Assembly (NCBI GenBank): GCA_051867655.1
Contig: JBJDYV010000010.1
Coordinates: forward strand, 62,001 to 126,000
Length of the DNA: 64,000 bases
Direction: 5' to 3'
Source of the DNA: JAJPXI01 sp051867655
GTDB lineage: Bacteria > Bacillota > Clostridia > Oscillospirales > Oscillospiraceae
Shown: one piece after another, positions 7,958-15,801 of the stretch
Layout: the number at the start of each line of letters is the position of its first letter
How positions within the stretch are numbered: the stretch's first letter is position 1
Position numbers and translations under genes: made by a program
Notes under the pieces: generated by a model
The model's input: the letters and a program-made list of their open reading frames with translations, nothing else
The model's database searches: none
What the model was told of the DNA's origin: nothing

Positions 7958-8177
7958 TTCGTAAGGTGTGACAGTTATCCTTCTTGATCCGGTGCACCTC
8001 CTGCCTGATCGCCGCACTTGCCATCTGATCCCCTCCGGGGTATCAACGCGGTGTTCTACAAGACACGCTGCCCGTTCGCTGCCACGTTCGGAGCGGCGGT
8101 ACCTGTCACACGTTCATCTCCTCCTGAACCCTTCCTTTGTCAAGCAAAAAGGAGCCGGATTTCCGGCTCCTTTTTGC
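7940..8177 (+). ncRNA. candidate iron-responsive small RNA
   Basis: From the predicted start near 7940 to a strong terminator at 8144-8177 there is no ATG on the plus strand and no convincing ribosome site, yet promoter, operator and terminator all face the same way. GTGTGACAG (7966-7974) pairs perfectly with CTGTCACAC (8103-8111), and four more pairs follow after one mismatch, closing a domain of about 145 nt. Inside are a GATCCCC/GGGGTATC hairpin (8027-8044), a GTGT/ACAC hairpin and a CGCT/AGCG hairpin. Three C-rich anti-Shine-Dalgarno-like stretches occur (CACCTCC, CCCCTCC, CTCCTCC), as in the Fur-controlled sRNA FsrA of Bacillus. A 25-codon minus-strand ORF at 7947-8024 is the main alternative reading. 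Confidence 0.5.
8144..8177. terminator. bidirectional Rho-independent terminator
   Basis: GGAGCCGGA (8151-8159) pairs with TCCGGCTCC (8162-8170), flanked by AAAAA and TTTTT. It can end the candidate sRNA on the plus strand and the Cys-rich gene on the minus strand. Confidence 0.85.
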
Positions 8178-8180
8178 TGT

Positions 8181-9020
8181 TTAATCGCTGCAGTCGTGGA
8201 TCTCTTTGTAGTTGTCCCCGCAGCCCATGCTGTTGGGCGGGAAGAATTCGTCCACGGGGAACTGCACCCGGCGGAACACCTCGCAGGGGTCCTCTTCCTT
8301 CGTGCAGCCGCTGTCGCAGCTGCACTCCTTGTCGGGCAGGCAGTAATCATAGGCGGGCATAAGCAGTTGGGTATCCCGCTCCAGGCGGATGATGGAAAAC
8401 TGGCCCAGAGTCACGTAGACCCGTTTGCCCTCGCCGCCAAAGCAGAGATCGCTGCCAAAGCAGGCGCAGATACAGGGCGGAATCTCGGTCAGCTCGCTGT
8501 CGCAGGCGCGGCATTCGCATACCTCCACCAGCTTGGTGTTGAGCACCAGGGGATCGACTGCTTCCACGACGGCTGTGGGCAGATTGCTCTTGCTGCCCTT
8601 CTGTTCGTTCAAACCTTCAAACGCCGTCTGGGAGCTGAAGATCTTGGCCGAACCCTCGCTGCCGAACAGGATGACCCGCTTGTCGAAGACGCACAGTCCG
8701 CAGATCTCCACCGGCCGGGCGGCGCCCACGAAAGCGTGCGCCGTGACCCGGTAGAAATAGCGTACGTCCACGGTGAAGAATCCCCTGTTGAAGCCCACAG
8801 GCTCCACATCGATGTACACGTACAGAAGCTCCGCCTTTCCGGCCTTTACGCTGATCGCCCGGTCGATCACCGCCTGCGACTGCTGAGTCGGATAGAAGCG
8901 AAGGTCTTCGACGCAATCTTTGTCCCGGCAGGAATCAAAGATCTTTTTCGTGTGTATGCACACGGCCTCCCGAATACAGGCAGCGTCGCCCACGGGGCCG
9001 GGCACGACCTTTTCAGGCAT
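8181..9020 (-). CDS. conserved Cys-rich protein of unknown function
   Basis: A 279-residue protein starting MPEKVVPGPVGDAACIREAV, with AGGAGG ahead of the ATG at 9020; the longer frame upstream lacks a start site. It has no signal peptide or membrane segment. It contains close to twenty cysteines in clusters: CRDKDC near residue 32, CGLC in the middle, CECRACDSEL and CICACFGSDLC past residue 160, and CSCDSGC near the C-terminus, which suggests metal binding or disulfide cross-linking. Two repeated beta-rich segments (LLYVYIDVEP, GFFTVDVRYFYRV) recall domains found in clostridial spore-surface proteins, but I do not recognise the family with certainty. Confidence 0.75.
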   Translation of the reverse strand: MPEKVVPGPVGDAACIREAVCIHTKKIFDSCRDKDCVEDLRFYPTQQSQAVIDRAISVKAGKAELLYVYIDVEPVGFNRGFFTVDVRYFYRVTAHAFVGAARPVEICGLCVFDKRVILFGSEGSAKIFSSQTAFEGLNEQKGSKSNLPTAVVEAVDPLVLNTKLVEVCECRACDSELTEIPPCICACFGSDLCFGGEGKRVYVTLGQFSIIRLERDTQLLMPAYDYCLPDKECSCDSGCTKEEDPCEVFRRVQFPVDEFFPPNSMGCGDNYKEIHDCSD

Positions 9021-9137
9021 TGTGATACCTCCTAATGAAATGAAAATGGTGGTGGTTTCCTTCCATCCCATTTTATGGTTTTTGCAGCTATTGGTGCGGT
9101 CAAATTTACGTAGAGCATCATTCGTCAAAACTTTCTA

Positions 9138-9166
9138 TTGCTTTTTGGTTTCAAATAGGTTACAAT
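9138..9166 (+). promoter_or_regulatory. promoter of the cell-wall hydrolase gene
   Basis: TTGCTT (9138-9143), spacer 17, TACAAT (9161-9166). GTTACAAT occurs twice in a row here (9159-9166 and 9170-9177). Confidence 0.55.
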
Positions 9167-9212
9167 GTGGTTACAATCTTTGCAAAACAGCAACAAGGAG
9201 TGTATTCAAATC

Positions 9213-10148
9213 ATGTTAAAACGGATCTCCTGCCTCGCCCTGAGCTTGGTTTTTCTTCTGGGCGTTTTAGTGCAGCAGGTCACTGCTTTGGAGGGTTCCG
9301 CCGTCGCGGAGTCCGCTTCCCCGGAACAGCTTGCCGCTGTCGAGGAGCCCGCTGCTGAAGAGCAGCAGGCTGACACCGCAGAGGACGAACTTGTCTCGGA
9401 TGAGCAAACCAATGGATCGGACGGCCCCCGTGTTCTGGCAGACGGGGTCGTGATTGAAGGCGCAGCCCCCTCCGTCTATGAGCAGACCACTTATGTTTCC
9501 CTGCGCAGCGTGACCATGGCCCTGCGGCCCGACGCCTCCGTAACCTGGGAAGGCGACCATGCAGCCGTGACCGCTGAAGGACTGACCATCACCATCTACC
9601 CCGACAAATGCTATCTTGTGGCCAATGGCCGCTACCTCTACCTCCCCTACGGGGTACGCTTTGAAAACAACAGCACCCTGCTTCCCGTGCGCGTACTGGC
9701 CCAGGCGCTGGGCGCTGAAGTCCAGTGGGATGCCAGTGATGGCAGCATTTATCTCAGCAGCGGGACCGGCGCCATCGTCTCCGGCGATGAGTACTACGAT
9801 GCCGGCGCACTCTACTGGCTTTCCCACATTATCTACGCCGAAAGCGGTAATCAGCCCCTCGCGGGAAAAATCGGTGTGGGCAACGTCATTCTCAACCGGG
9901 TCAAAAGCCCCCTCTTCCCCAACACGATCTACGAGGTCATCTTCCAGAAAAATCAGTTCACCCCTGCCAGCAGCGGCAGCATCTACAAGGAACCCAACGC
10001 AGAGAGTGTGATCGCTGCCAAGCTCTGTCTGGACGGCGCCGTGGTTCTCCCCGATGCCCTCTGGTTCAACCGGGCGGGCTGCAGTTCCTGGGCTTCCCGA
10101 AACAAGTCCTGTGTCGCTACGATCGGCGCCCATTCCTTCTACGCCTAA
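9213..10148 (+). CDS. stalk-domain cell-wall hydrolase, SleB/CwlJ type
   Basis: A 311-residue secreted protein. Residues 1-27 form a signal peptide (MLKRISCLALSLVFLLGVLV), followed by an Ala/Glu-rich linker, a copper-amine-oxidase N-terminal (stalk) domain at about 75-185 with two PxxxLRSV/LPVRVLAQALGAEV strand-helix repeats, and a C-terminal hydrolase_2 domain at about 200-311 with the catalytic Glu in IIYAESGNQPLAGKIGVGNV. Such proteins hydrolyse spore-cortex or vegetative peptidoglycan. The ATG at 9213 follows AGGAG by 12 bases, a long spacing, but no better start exists in frame. A strong terminator follows directly. Confidence 0.88.
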   Translation: MLKRISCLALSLVFLLGVLVQQVTALEGSAVAESASPEQLAAVEEPAAEEQQADTAEDELVSDEQTNGSDGPRVLADGVVIEGAAPSVYEQTTYVSLRSVTMALRPDASVTWEGDHAAVTAEGLTITIYPDKCYLVANGRYLYLPYGVRFENNSTLLPVRVLAQALGAEVQWDASDGSIYLSSGTGAIVSGDEYYDAGALYWLSHIIYAESGNQPLAGKIGVGNVILNRVKSPLFPNTIYEVIFQKNQFTPASSGSIYKEPNAESVIAAKLCLDGAVVLPDALWFNRAGCSSWASRNKSCVATIGAHSFYA

Positions 10149-10150
10149 AC

Positions 10151-10187
10151 AAAAAGAACTCCCGGCCTGCGGCCGGGAGTTCTTTTT
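10151..10187. terminator. bidirectional terminator
   Basis: Arms AAAAAGAACTCCCGGCC and its exact complement surround a TGC loop. It serves the hydrolase gene on the plus strand and the convergent DUF3048 gene on the minus strand. Confidence 0.9.
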
Positions 10188-10189
10188 GC

Positions 10190-11287
10190 TTATTCTACCG
10201 TAATCTCATTTGACAGCGGGATGATATTGACATAGCTGGTTCCAGCGCCCAGGGTAAGCGTGTCGCCTGCCTGCGTCGTGTAGACCAATTGGTCGTTGAC
10301 TCCGCCCTTGCTCCAGCGGATGGGAATGATCTTGCCGCCGCAGGCGTACCAGCCCTCTCCCCCGCTGCTCAGGTCCACAGTGATCCGTCCTGCGTCATCG
10401 CCCGGGATCAGGCTGCAGTCAGTCCTGAGCACCAGCACATTGGTCACGGACACCTGCTCGCCGGTGTTGCCGTCGATGTACGCCGCGCCGTATTCCTCTA
10501 CCCTGTACTTCCCGGATTCAGGATCATAAGTAAACACACCGGTCTTATAGGAAGAGAAAGGCACCCTGATCGTCAGCGCCTGCTGTCCATCGGCAGGGGT
10601 TCCGTCCTCGGAAAACTGCATCTCATAAACGTAATCTTCCTCATGCTCCTGCCGGAAGCTGTAGGTCGGAAACAACTCCAGGATCGTCTCGCCCGATGTA
10701 ACGACACTGTGCACCATTCCATTCTTCTTGATCCGGTCCGCGTCCCGCCAGAACAGGCTTCCTTCATAGGGGCCGTTCACGCAGTCCAGTGCCGTCACAT
10801 TCCAGGCCTTGATCTTATTGTAGGCGTCCGGGCTGCCGCCGGCGTGGAGATAGATCGCGTCATGGCCCAGAGCCAGCTCCAGATAATAGGTTCGGGCGGA
10901 GCGGACCGAGCCGATCAGGCCCACATCCTCCACACTCTGATACAGCGCAAGCATGCGGGTAATGCCGCCTTCCGCCAATACCTCGTAGATGATGTCTGCC
11001 TGGGAAACGCCCAACTGCGGCATCGCCTGCTTCAGGTTATTGAGCATGATTGCCACCGGGCGCGCGTTCACCCACTGCTCGTCAATGGGCAGGCCGGTCA
11101 AGGGATTGACCGGGCCTTCCTGTTCCGGCGTGGGCGTGGGGACGGGGGTCGGCGTCGGCTGCGGAGATGTGCTGACCGGTGGAGTCGGCGTAGGTTCGGG
11201 TGTAGGCTGAACCTCGCCCCCGCTCTCTCCGCACGCCGTCAGGAGCAGCGCAAATACCGCCAAAAGCGCCAGGACCTTTCGTTTCAT
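10190..11287 (-). CDS. DUF3048 (YerB-like) lipoprotein
   Basis: A 365-residue lipoprotein: signal peptide with lipobox LLTAC and Cys19 as the lipidated residue, a Pro/Thr linker of PTPTP type at about 27-55 that probably spans the cell wall, then the DUF3048 N-terminal domain (RPVAIMLNNLKQAMPQLGVSQAD) and C-terminal domain (IPIRWSKGGVNDQLVYTTQAGD). YerB-type proteins are common in Firmicutes; their function is not settled. It has its own promoter at 11338-11367 and converges on the hydrolase gene through a shared terminator. Three AGGAAT units stand between promoter and start; whether they matter is unclear. Confidence 0.88.
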   Translation of the reverse strand: MKRKVLALLAVFALLLTACGESGGEVQPTPEPTPTPPVSTSPQPTPTPVPTPTPEQEGPVNPLTGLPIDEQWVNARPVAIMLNNLKQAMPQLGVSQADIIYEVLAEGGITRMLALYQSVEDVGLIGSVRSARTYYLELALGHDAIYLHAGGSPDAYNKIKAWNVTALDCVNGPYEGSLFWRDADRIKKNGMVHSVVTSGETILELFPTYSFRQEHEEDYVYEMQFSEDGTPADGQQALTIRVPFSSYKTGVFTYDPESGKYRVEEYGAAYIDGNTGEQVSVTNVLVLRTDCSLIPGDDAGRITVDLSSGGEGWYACGGKIIPIRWSKGGVNDQLVYTTQAGDTLTLGAGTSYVNIIPLSNEITVE

Positions 11288-11337
11288 AGAAAACCCTCAC
11301 ATTCCTGTTTTTAATTCCTGTTTATTCCTTTTTACTT

Positions 11338-11367
11338 AGAATACCTCTCCGAAAGGCGTTGTGTCAA
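11338..11367 (-). promoter_or_regulatory. promoter of the DUF3048 gene
   Basis: Minus strand TTGACA (11362-11367), spacer 18, TATTCT (11338-11343). Confidence 0.6.
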
Positions 11368-11427
11368 GCGGTTCAATCCCACGGCACTCCATCTTGGTCA
11401 TGCGCAGGGGGCCGCGGAAATTCCGGC

Positions 11428-11456
11428 TTGCCCTTCTCCGGTTTTTCAGGTATAAT
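11428..11456 (+). promoter_or_regulatory. promoter of the DUF4364 operon
   Basis: TTGCCC (11428-11433), spacer 17, perfect TATAAT (11451-11456). Confidence 0.7.
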
Positions 11457-11502
11457 TGACAAAGTTCTATTTTCTTTGTCCCAAACGAAGGGAGACAGAT
11501 CA

Positions 11503-12042
11503 ATGCCGCGCTATGGCTTTATCCATGATAAGCTGGATATCAAATTTTTGGTTCTCTATCTGCTGGCCCGTACGGAGGCACCTATTGACTTTGTCACTCT
11601 GACAGACCTTGCCATGTGCGACGAAGGTGTGGACTATTTTCTGTTCACCCAGGCGGTTTCAGAGCTGGTGGAGTCGGAGCATTTGCTGCTGGAGGAAGGA
11701 CTCTATTCCATCACGGAAAAAGGGCGCAAAAACGGCGCTGTCTGGGATGAGAGCCTTCCTTTTTCCGTGCGTCAAAAATGTGACCGCAACCTCGCCCGGC
11801 TCAATGCCCGGCTGCGTCAGGAGGCCCAGATCCGTGCTGAGGTCCTTCCCCGCCCCGAAAACGGCGGCTTTACCGTCCGCTTGATCCTGGATGACAATCA
11901 GGACAACCTGATGACCCTGGAGCTCTATTCCCCGACTCAGGAGCAGGCCGATCTGATGACCGCCGCGTTCCGCTCCTCCCCGGACCGGATCTACCGCACC
12001 CTTTTGTCCTCCCTGCTGGAAAGCGAACATACAAAGGAGTAA
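11503..12042 (+). CDS. DUF4364 family protein
   Basis: A 179-residue protein of the DUF4364 family. The N-terminal 75 residues have a winged-helix look (LDIKFLVLYLLARTEAPIDF, a recognition-type helix DYFLFTQAVSELVESEHLL, then a wing LYSITEKGRKN), so DNA binding is plausible. The C-terminal half is beta-rich (GGFTVRLILDDNQDNLMTL), possibly a dimerisation or ligand domain. The start at 11503 follows AAGGGAGA. It is the first gene of a three-gene unit with the CmpB-like membrane protein and YbaK, with only three bases to the next gene. Function is unknown. Confidence 0.85.
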   Translation: MPRYGFIHDKLDIKFLVLYLLARTEAPIDFVTLTDLAMCDEGVDYFLFTQAVSELVESEHLLLEEGLYSITEKGRKNGAVWDESLPFSVRQKCDRNLARLNARLRQEAQIRAEVLPRPENGGFTVRLILDDNQDNLMTLELYSPTQEQADLMTAAFRSSPDRIYRTLLSSLLESEHTKE

Positions 12043-12045
12043 GTT

Positions 12046-12921
12046 ATGCACGAACCGATCTTGTTTGGCTACCCCCTTCATCTTCTGTTCCTCTACTTTA
12101 TCATCTATTCCTTCCTGGGCTGGTGCATGGAAACCGTCTATTGCTCCATTGGCGAGCGGCGGCTGGTCCCCCGCGGCTTTCTGCTGGGCCCCATCTGCCC
12201 CATTTACGGTGTCGGCGTGCTGATGATGATCTGCTGGTTTGCCCCCTTTATGGACTACCCTGTCCTATTCTATGTCATTGCAACGGTATGCATGTCCGCC
12301 TGGGAATACTTTGTCGGCTGGTTTCTGGAGACCACCACTCACATCAAGTACTGGGACTACAGCATGTACAAATTCAACCTGAAGGGCCGCATCTGTCTTT
12401 GGGTCAGCCTGACTTGGGGCGTGCTGGCTTATCTGATCCTGTATTGGATCCATCCCGTTGTCTCCGGTCTGGTTCTGAAAGTGCCCCAGCTTGCACGATA
12501 CATCATTGCGATTGCCCTGGCAGTCATTCTCGTTGCCGATACTGTGACCACGATCCGCAAACTGGCTTTGACTGCCAAGCTGATGCGCAAATTGGACGAG
12601 ATGCGCGTACAGCTTGCACTGGGGCGTGCTGAGCTGGAGGACTCCCTGCAGGAAGCCAGAGAGGAGCTTTCCGAAAAGCTTGCCGCCAGCTCCCGTGAAC
12701 GGAAGGCAAAACGCGCTGAAAATACCGCCAAGCTTCAGAAAGCCTATGATGAGCTGCTGAAACGGACCGAACATCATTCCCGCCGTTTCCTCAACCGGTA
12801 TCAGCTGATGTCTTCCAAATCCTACAACCGGGATATTTCTGATCTGCGGGAATTCGGCAAGCAGCTGAAAGAGCGTCTGGCGCAGGCACGCGAGGAGCGC
12901 AAGAACGCAAAAAAACATTGA
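12046..12921 (+). CDS. CmpB-like putative ABC-transporter permease
   Basis: A 291-residue membrane protein whose first 165 residues match the ABC_trans_CmpB family: FLYFIIYSFLGWCMETVYCSI, then RRLVPRGFLLGPICPIYGVG, WEYFVGWFLETT and KYWDYSMYKFNLKGRICLW, with five hydrophobic segments. The last 110 residues are a long basic and acidic coiled coil (about 185-290) predicted to lie in the cytosol. No ATPase gene is adjacent, so the transporter label, although standard, is weakly supported. It lies three bases after the DUF4364 gene and slightly overlaps the untranslated start of ybaK, so the three are one operon. Confidence 0.85.
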   Translation: MHEPILFGYPLHLLFLYFIIYSFLGWCMETVYCSIGERRLVPRGFLLGPICPIYGVGVLMMICWFAPFMDYPVLFYVIATVCMSAWEYFVGWFLETTTHIKYWDYSMYKFNLKGRICLWVSLTWGVLAYLILYWIHPVVSGLVLKVPQLARYIIAIALAVILVADTVTTIRKLALTAKLMRKLDEMRVQLALGRAELEDSLQEAREELSEKLAASSRERKAKRAENTAKLQKAYDELLKRTEHHSRRFLNRYQLMSSKSYNRDISDLREFGKQLKERLAQAREERKNAKKH

Positions 12922-12938
12922 GAACAGGAGCCAAAACC

Positions 12939-13418
12939 ATGTCCATCGAAATTGTCAGAACTTATTTTAAATCTCTCGGGATCGAAGACCGGATTCAGGA
13001 ATTTTCCGTCTCCTCCGCCACAGTGGAGCTGGCCGCCCAGGCCCTGCACTGCGCGCCGGAGCGTATCGCAAAGACCCTCTCCTTCAAAGTTGACGACGCC
13101 GCCATCCTGATCGTCGCCGCAGGCGACGCCAAGGTGGACAACAGCAAATTCAAGGGGCAGTTCCACACCAAGGCCAAAATGCTCACCCCGGACGAGGTGG
13201 TGGAGCTGGTGGGCCACGCGGTGGGCGGCGTCTGTCCCTTCGCGGTCAAGGATGGTGTCGCGGTCTATCTGGACGAGTCCCTCAGGCGGTTCCAGACAGT
13301 CTTTCCCGCCTGCGGCAGCGCCAACAGCGCCATTGAGCTGACGATTCCAGAGCTGGAGCAGTACTCCGGCAGCAGCCAGTGGGTGGATGTCTGCAAAAAC
13401 TGGCAGAGTGAAGAATAA
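12939..13418 (+). CDS. YbaK/EbsC-family aminoacyl-tRNA editing protein
   Basis: A 159-residue protein of the YbaK/ProX superfamily that hydrolyses misacylated tRNAs such as Cys- or Ala-tRNAPro. Recognisable segments are the AKTLSFKVDDAAILIVAAGD strand-turn with the conserved Lys, the DNSKFKGQF loop and HAVGGVCPFAVKDGVAVYLDESL with the GGVCPF signature. The ATG at 12939 has CAGGAG nine bases upstream; the 12918 frame start lies inside the previous gene and is less likely. It ends the operon and a terminator follows. Confidence 0.9.
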   Translation: MSIEIVRTYFKSLGIEDRIQEFSVSSATVELAAQALHCAPERIAKTLSFKVDDAAILIVAAGDAKVDNSKFKGQFHTKAKMLTPDEVVELVGHAVGGVCPFAVKDGVAVYLDESLRRFQTVFPACGSANSAIELTIPELEQYSGSSQWVDVCKNWQSEE

Positions 13419-13440
13419 ACTCTCACCCCTCTATAACCAA

Positions 13441-13476
13441 AATCGTCCCCGGTTCATGAACCGGGGACGATTTTTT
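13441..13476. terminator. bidirectional terminator between ybaK and cobC
   Basis: AATCGTCCCCGGTTC pairs with GAACCGGGGACGATT (arms about 13441-13471), flanked by A and T runs, so it can end both convergent units. Confidence 0.9.
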
Positions 13477-13494
13477 ATAAGACCGTGTGCCTGC

Positions 13495-14088
13495 TCAGGG
13501 TGAAAGATCCTCAAGAGGGCCCAAAACCTGTAAAGTCAAATCACTTTCCGACACGGAAACGATCCAGCCGCCGCAGTTTGGGGTCATCCAATCATAATAC
13601 CCCCTCTCGGGACGTCCGAATTTCCAGAGAATATTCATAATGGTACCGCCATGGGTCGCCACGCCAACTCTGTTAAGTTTTTTTACCTTACATGCTTCTA
13701 CAATGATCCGCAGAGCCTTCTCTACACGGCTGACACACTGTTCCAGGGTCTCCGTACCGAGAAGGTCCTTCGTCCCGCCGGTATCCAACCAGGCCAAGTA
13801 GTCCGGATCGTCCGCCAGGTCCTCATGGCACTTGCACTCAAAGCGTCCAAAATCGGTTTCCCGCAGCTCGGGCAGTACGGTGCGCTCCGTCTGTGGCCAG
13901 AGGATCTCCGCTGTGCGCAGGCAGCGGCGCAGCGGGCTGACGAACACATGCTCCACTGCCGGGATCACTTCCGCCCGGCGGGCGGCCAGAGCCTCCCCCT
14001 CCGGCGTCAGGGGTTGGTCTGTGACGCCGATGAACCGGCGCTCCAGATTGCCCTGGGTAATTCCATGCCGGACTAAGATCAGCTCCAT
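13495..14088 (-). CDS. cobC: histidine phosphatase, probable alpha-ribazole phosphatase
   Basis: A 197-residue histidine-phosphatase protein: the catalytic LVRHGITQGN (residues 4-13) has RHG, the second Arg lies in SPLRRCLRTAEIL, Glu in ELRETDFGRFE, and the second His in ATHGGTIM. Its position next to cobS and two cobU-like genes argues for CobC, which removes the phosphate of alpha-ribazole or adenosylcobalamin phosphate in nucleotide-loop assembly. The start at 14088 follows GGGGAAGGA and overlaps the preceding gene by 10 bases. Phosphatases of this family are hard to tell apart by sequence, so the function rests on context. Confidence 0.82.
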   Translation of the reverse strand: MELILVRHGITQGNLERRFIGVTDQPLTPEGEALAARRAEVIPAVEHVFVSPLRRCLRTAEILWPQTERTVLPELRETDFGRFECKCHEDLADDPDYLAWLDTGGTKDLLGTETLEQCVSRVEKALRIIVEACKVKKLNRVGVATHGGTIMNILWKFGRPERGYYDWMTPNCGGWIVSVSESDLTLQVLGPLEDLSP

Positions 14089-14465
14089 GTTCCTTCCCCT
14101 TTCAGCGTCATAGGCAGGCCGCACAAAATGCGCTCCACGCGCTCGGCCCTTTGGGCCAGGCGGCAGGTCATGCGCCCCACCCGCTCTCGCCAGAGCCGTT
14201 CTTCCCGGTCCACCGGCACAACACCGCAGCCCACCTCATCGAAAATGAGCACCAGGCCGGGATTTGCTTCCAACAGTTCATCCATCTGTGCGTCCGGGTC
14301 CTCCTCCGCCTGCAGGCACATCCGTACCCAGCGGCTGCAGCCATCGAACACTCGGGCCGTCCGCGCCGCGTCCGCGTCCCGGGCAATCTCTCCGTCGGAA
14401 ACATCCAACACGCGCTTTACATAGTCCAGCTTGCCCTGGGCTTTCCCGCCTACGATCAGAACCAT
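14079..14465 (-). CDS. short CobU-like nucleotide-binding protein
   Basis: A 128-residue relative of CobU. It keeps a P-loop-like MVLIVGGKAQGKLDYV at the N-terminus and the C-terminal LIFDEVGCGVVPVDREERLWRERVG segment that is diagnostic of CobU, but is about 50 residues shorter than a full CobU and lacks the central substrate region present in the neighbouring copy. The start at 14465 has GGAGG ten bases upstream, and the gene overlaps cobS and cobC by 10 bases each, so it is translated as part of the operon rather than debris. It may be a regulatory or partner subunit, or a specialised kinase. Not the main CobU, which is at 15244-15771. Confidence 0.7.
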   Translation of the reverse strand: MVLIVGGKAQGKLDYVKRVLDVSDGEIARDADAARTARVFDGCSRWVRMCLQAEEDPDAQMDELLEANPGLVLIFDEVGCGVVPVDREERLWRERVGRMTCRLAQRAERVERILCGLPMTLKGEGTWS

Positions 14466-15247
14466 ACCCGCAGCACCTCCCATATCTGGGGGACTACAAC
14501 CATGGCCAGGATACAGCTCAGCTCGCAGAGCTGCAGAAAAAATCCAGCCAAGTCCCCCGTGATCCCGCCGAACTGCCGGCGGGACATGACCCGAAAATAC
14601 AGTACCACCAGGCCGGCGGCACACACCGCCGCCAGCCCCGCCAGCGGCGCAAGGGCCATAATCGCGGCGGCGCTGAGGAGCGCCCACGCCCCCAGCACCA
14701 GCCGGGCCTTAGGCAGATCCATGGGCTGCGTAAAGGTGGCCAGAAGGCCGCCGCCCCGGGCATTGGGCAGGGTGACCGCCATCAATCCGGAGCAGCTGCG
14801 GGACAGCACCGGCACCAGCGCTGCCGCCCCCATGAGGCGTCTGTCCAGGGGTATGATCTCACACCAGACGGCAAAAAAGGCGATCAGATAGAGCGCACAG
14901 GTGATGACACCAAAAGCGCCGATGTGGGAGTCCTTTAAAATCTCCAGCTTGCGCTCCCAGCTCTGATGGGAGCCGAGGGCGTCCGCCGTATCGCAAAGGC
15001 CGTCCAGGTGGATGCCTCCCGACAGAAAGATGGGCAGCAGAAGTGCGCCCGCCGCCGTCAGGGCGGTCCCCAGGCCCAGCAGGCCGGCCAGCCAGAGCCA
15101 AAGGAACAGGACCAGACCGATGGCCGCGCCGACAAGGGGAAAAAAGCACAGCGCCCAGGCCATGGTGTCCGCTGTCCACTCCACCCGGGGCGCCGGGAAT
15201 TTGGAGTACATGGTAAACGCGGCGAACACGGAACGCAGCAGCTTCAT
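14456..15247 (-). CDS. cobS: adenosylcobinamide-GDP ribazoletransferase
   Basis: A 263-residue membrane enzyme that joins adenosylcobinamide-GDP and alpha-ribazole (or its phosphate), the last condensation in cobalamin synthesis. It opens with the family sequence FAAFTMYSKFPAPRVEW, has the acidic motif FLSGGIHLDGLCDTADALG (about residues 75-93) that binds metal and substrate, KDSHIGAFG after it, and six or seven hydrophobic segments, ending in RRQFGGITGDLAGFF. It overlaps cobU by four bases (ATGA). GGGGGAG precedes the ATG at 15247. Confidence 0.93.
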   Translation of the reverse strand: MKLLRSVFAAFTMYSKFPAPRVEWTADTMAWALCFFPLVGAAIGLVLFLWLWLAGLLGLGTALTAAGALLLPIFLSGGIHLDGLCDTADALGSHQSWERKLEILKDSHIGAFGVITCALYLIAFFAVWCEIIPLDRRLMGAAALVPVLSRSCSGLMAVTLPNARGGGLLATFTQPMDLPKARLVLGAWALLSAAAIMALAPLAGLAAVCAAGLVVLYFRVMSRRQFGGITGDLAGFFLQLCELSCILAMVVVPQIWEVLRVWF

Positions 15248-15771
15248 TTTCTCTCCCCCTTCCAGCACACGGGTATCCCGCACACCACTTCATAAACCTG
15301 ATCTGCCCGCTCACAGATTGCCTGGTTGAGCCTTCCCTGGGCGTCTAAAAAGCGGGCGGTCCCGGGGTCATATTCGATTCCGTCGGAAAACAGCTCGTTG
15401 GCGACCACGACCGTCAAGGCAGCTCGTTCACTGACCCGCTCCAGACCTTCCAGCACATGGTGCTCCATGTGCTCCGCTCCGATGCCGCCAAACCACTCGT
15501 TGGAGGCCAGATTGGTCAGATCCTCCAGCAGCACGGCAGCACCCCGCGGCACCTGCTCCGCCGCTTCGGCCAAATCAAGAGGACATTCCACAGTGGCAAA
15601 TCCTTTCCCTGCGCGCATCTGCCGGTGGCGCTCCACCCGGCGGCGGCACTCGTCGTCCCAGACCTGCATGGTAGCCAGATAGCAGAGGGTGCCATTCCCC
15701 GAAGCGGTGATCAGCCCCTCGGCAAATTCAGATTTTCCGCTTCCGGCGCCGCCGGTCACCACGATCAGCAC
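15244..15771 (-). CDS. cobU: adenosylcobinamide kinase / guanylyltransferase
   Basis: A 175-residue bifunctional CobU. It starts LIVVTGGAGSGKSEFAE with a textbook P-loop, has the ATMQVWDDECRRRVERHRQM segment carrying the His that becomes guanylylated, a DLTNLASNEWFGG segment and the closing VVVANELFSDGIEYDPGTARF plus LNQAICERADQVYEVVCGIP. The start is GTG at 15771 with GGAAGGGGGA six bases upstream; in-frame ATG codons further up have no site. It leads the cobU-cobS-cobU-like-cobC unit, in which all genes overlap. No B12 riboswitch was found ahead of it. Confidence 0.93.
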   Translation of the reverse strand: MLIVVTGGAGSGKSEFAEGLITASGNGTLCYLATMQVWDDECRRRVERHRQMRAGKGFATVECPLDLAEAAEQVPRGAAVLLEDLTNLASNEWFGGIGAEHMEHHVLEGLERVSERAALTVVVANELFSDGIEYDPGTARFLDAQGRLNQAICERADQVYEVVCGIPVCWKGERK

Positions 15772-15801
15772 GGCCTGTCCCCCTTCCTCAAACATACAAA
15801 A

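Noticed and set aside
7947..8024. 25-codon minus-strand ORF with GGAGGGG before its ATG
   Set aside because: Its ribosome site is the complement of a C-rich motif of the putative sRNA, there is no minus-strand promoter, and promoter, operator and terminator all support plus-strand transcription. Kept only as the alternative reading.
7968..9035. 355-codon plus-strand frame over the sRNA and Cys-rich gene
   Set aside because: It is the shadow of the minus-strand Cys-rich gene, starts with GTG lacking a ribosome site, and crosses a strong terminator.
12046..12921. Complete ABC transporter at the CmpB-like gene
   Set aside because: No ATPase gene is adjacent; only the family label suggests transport.
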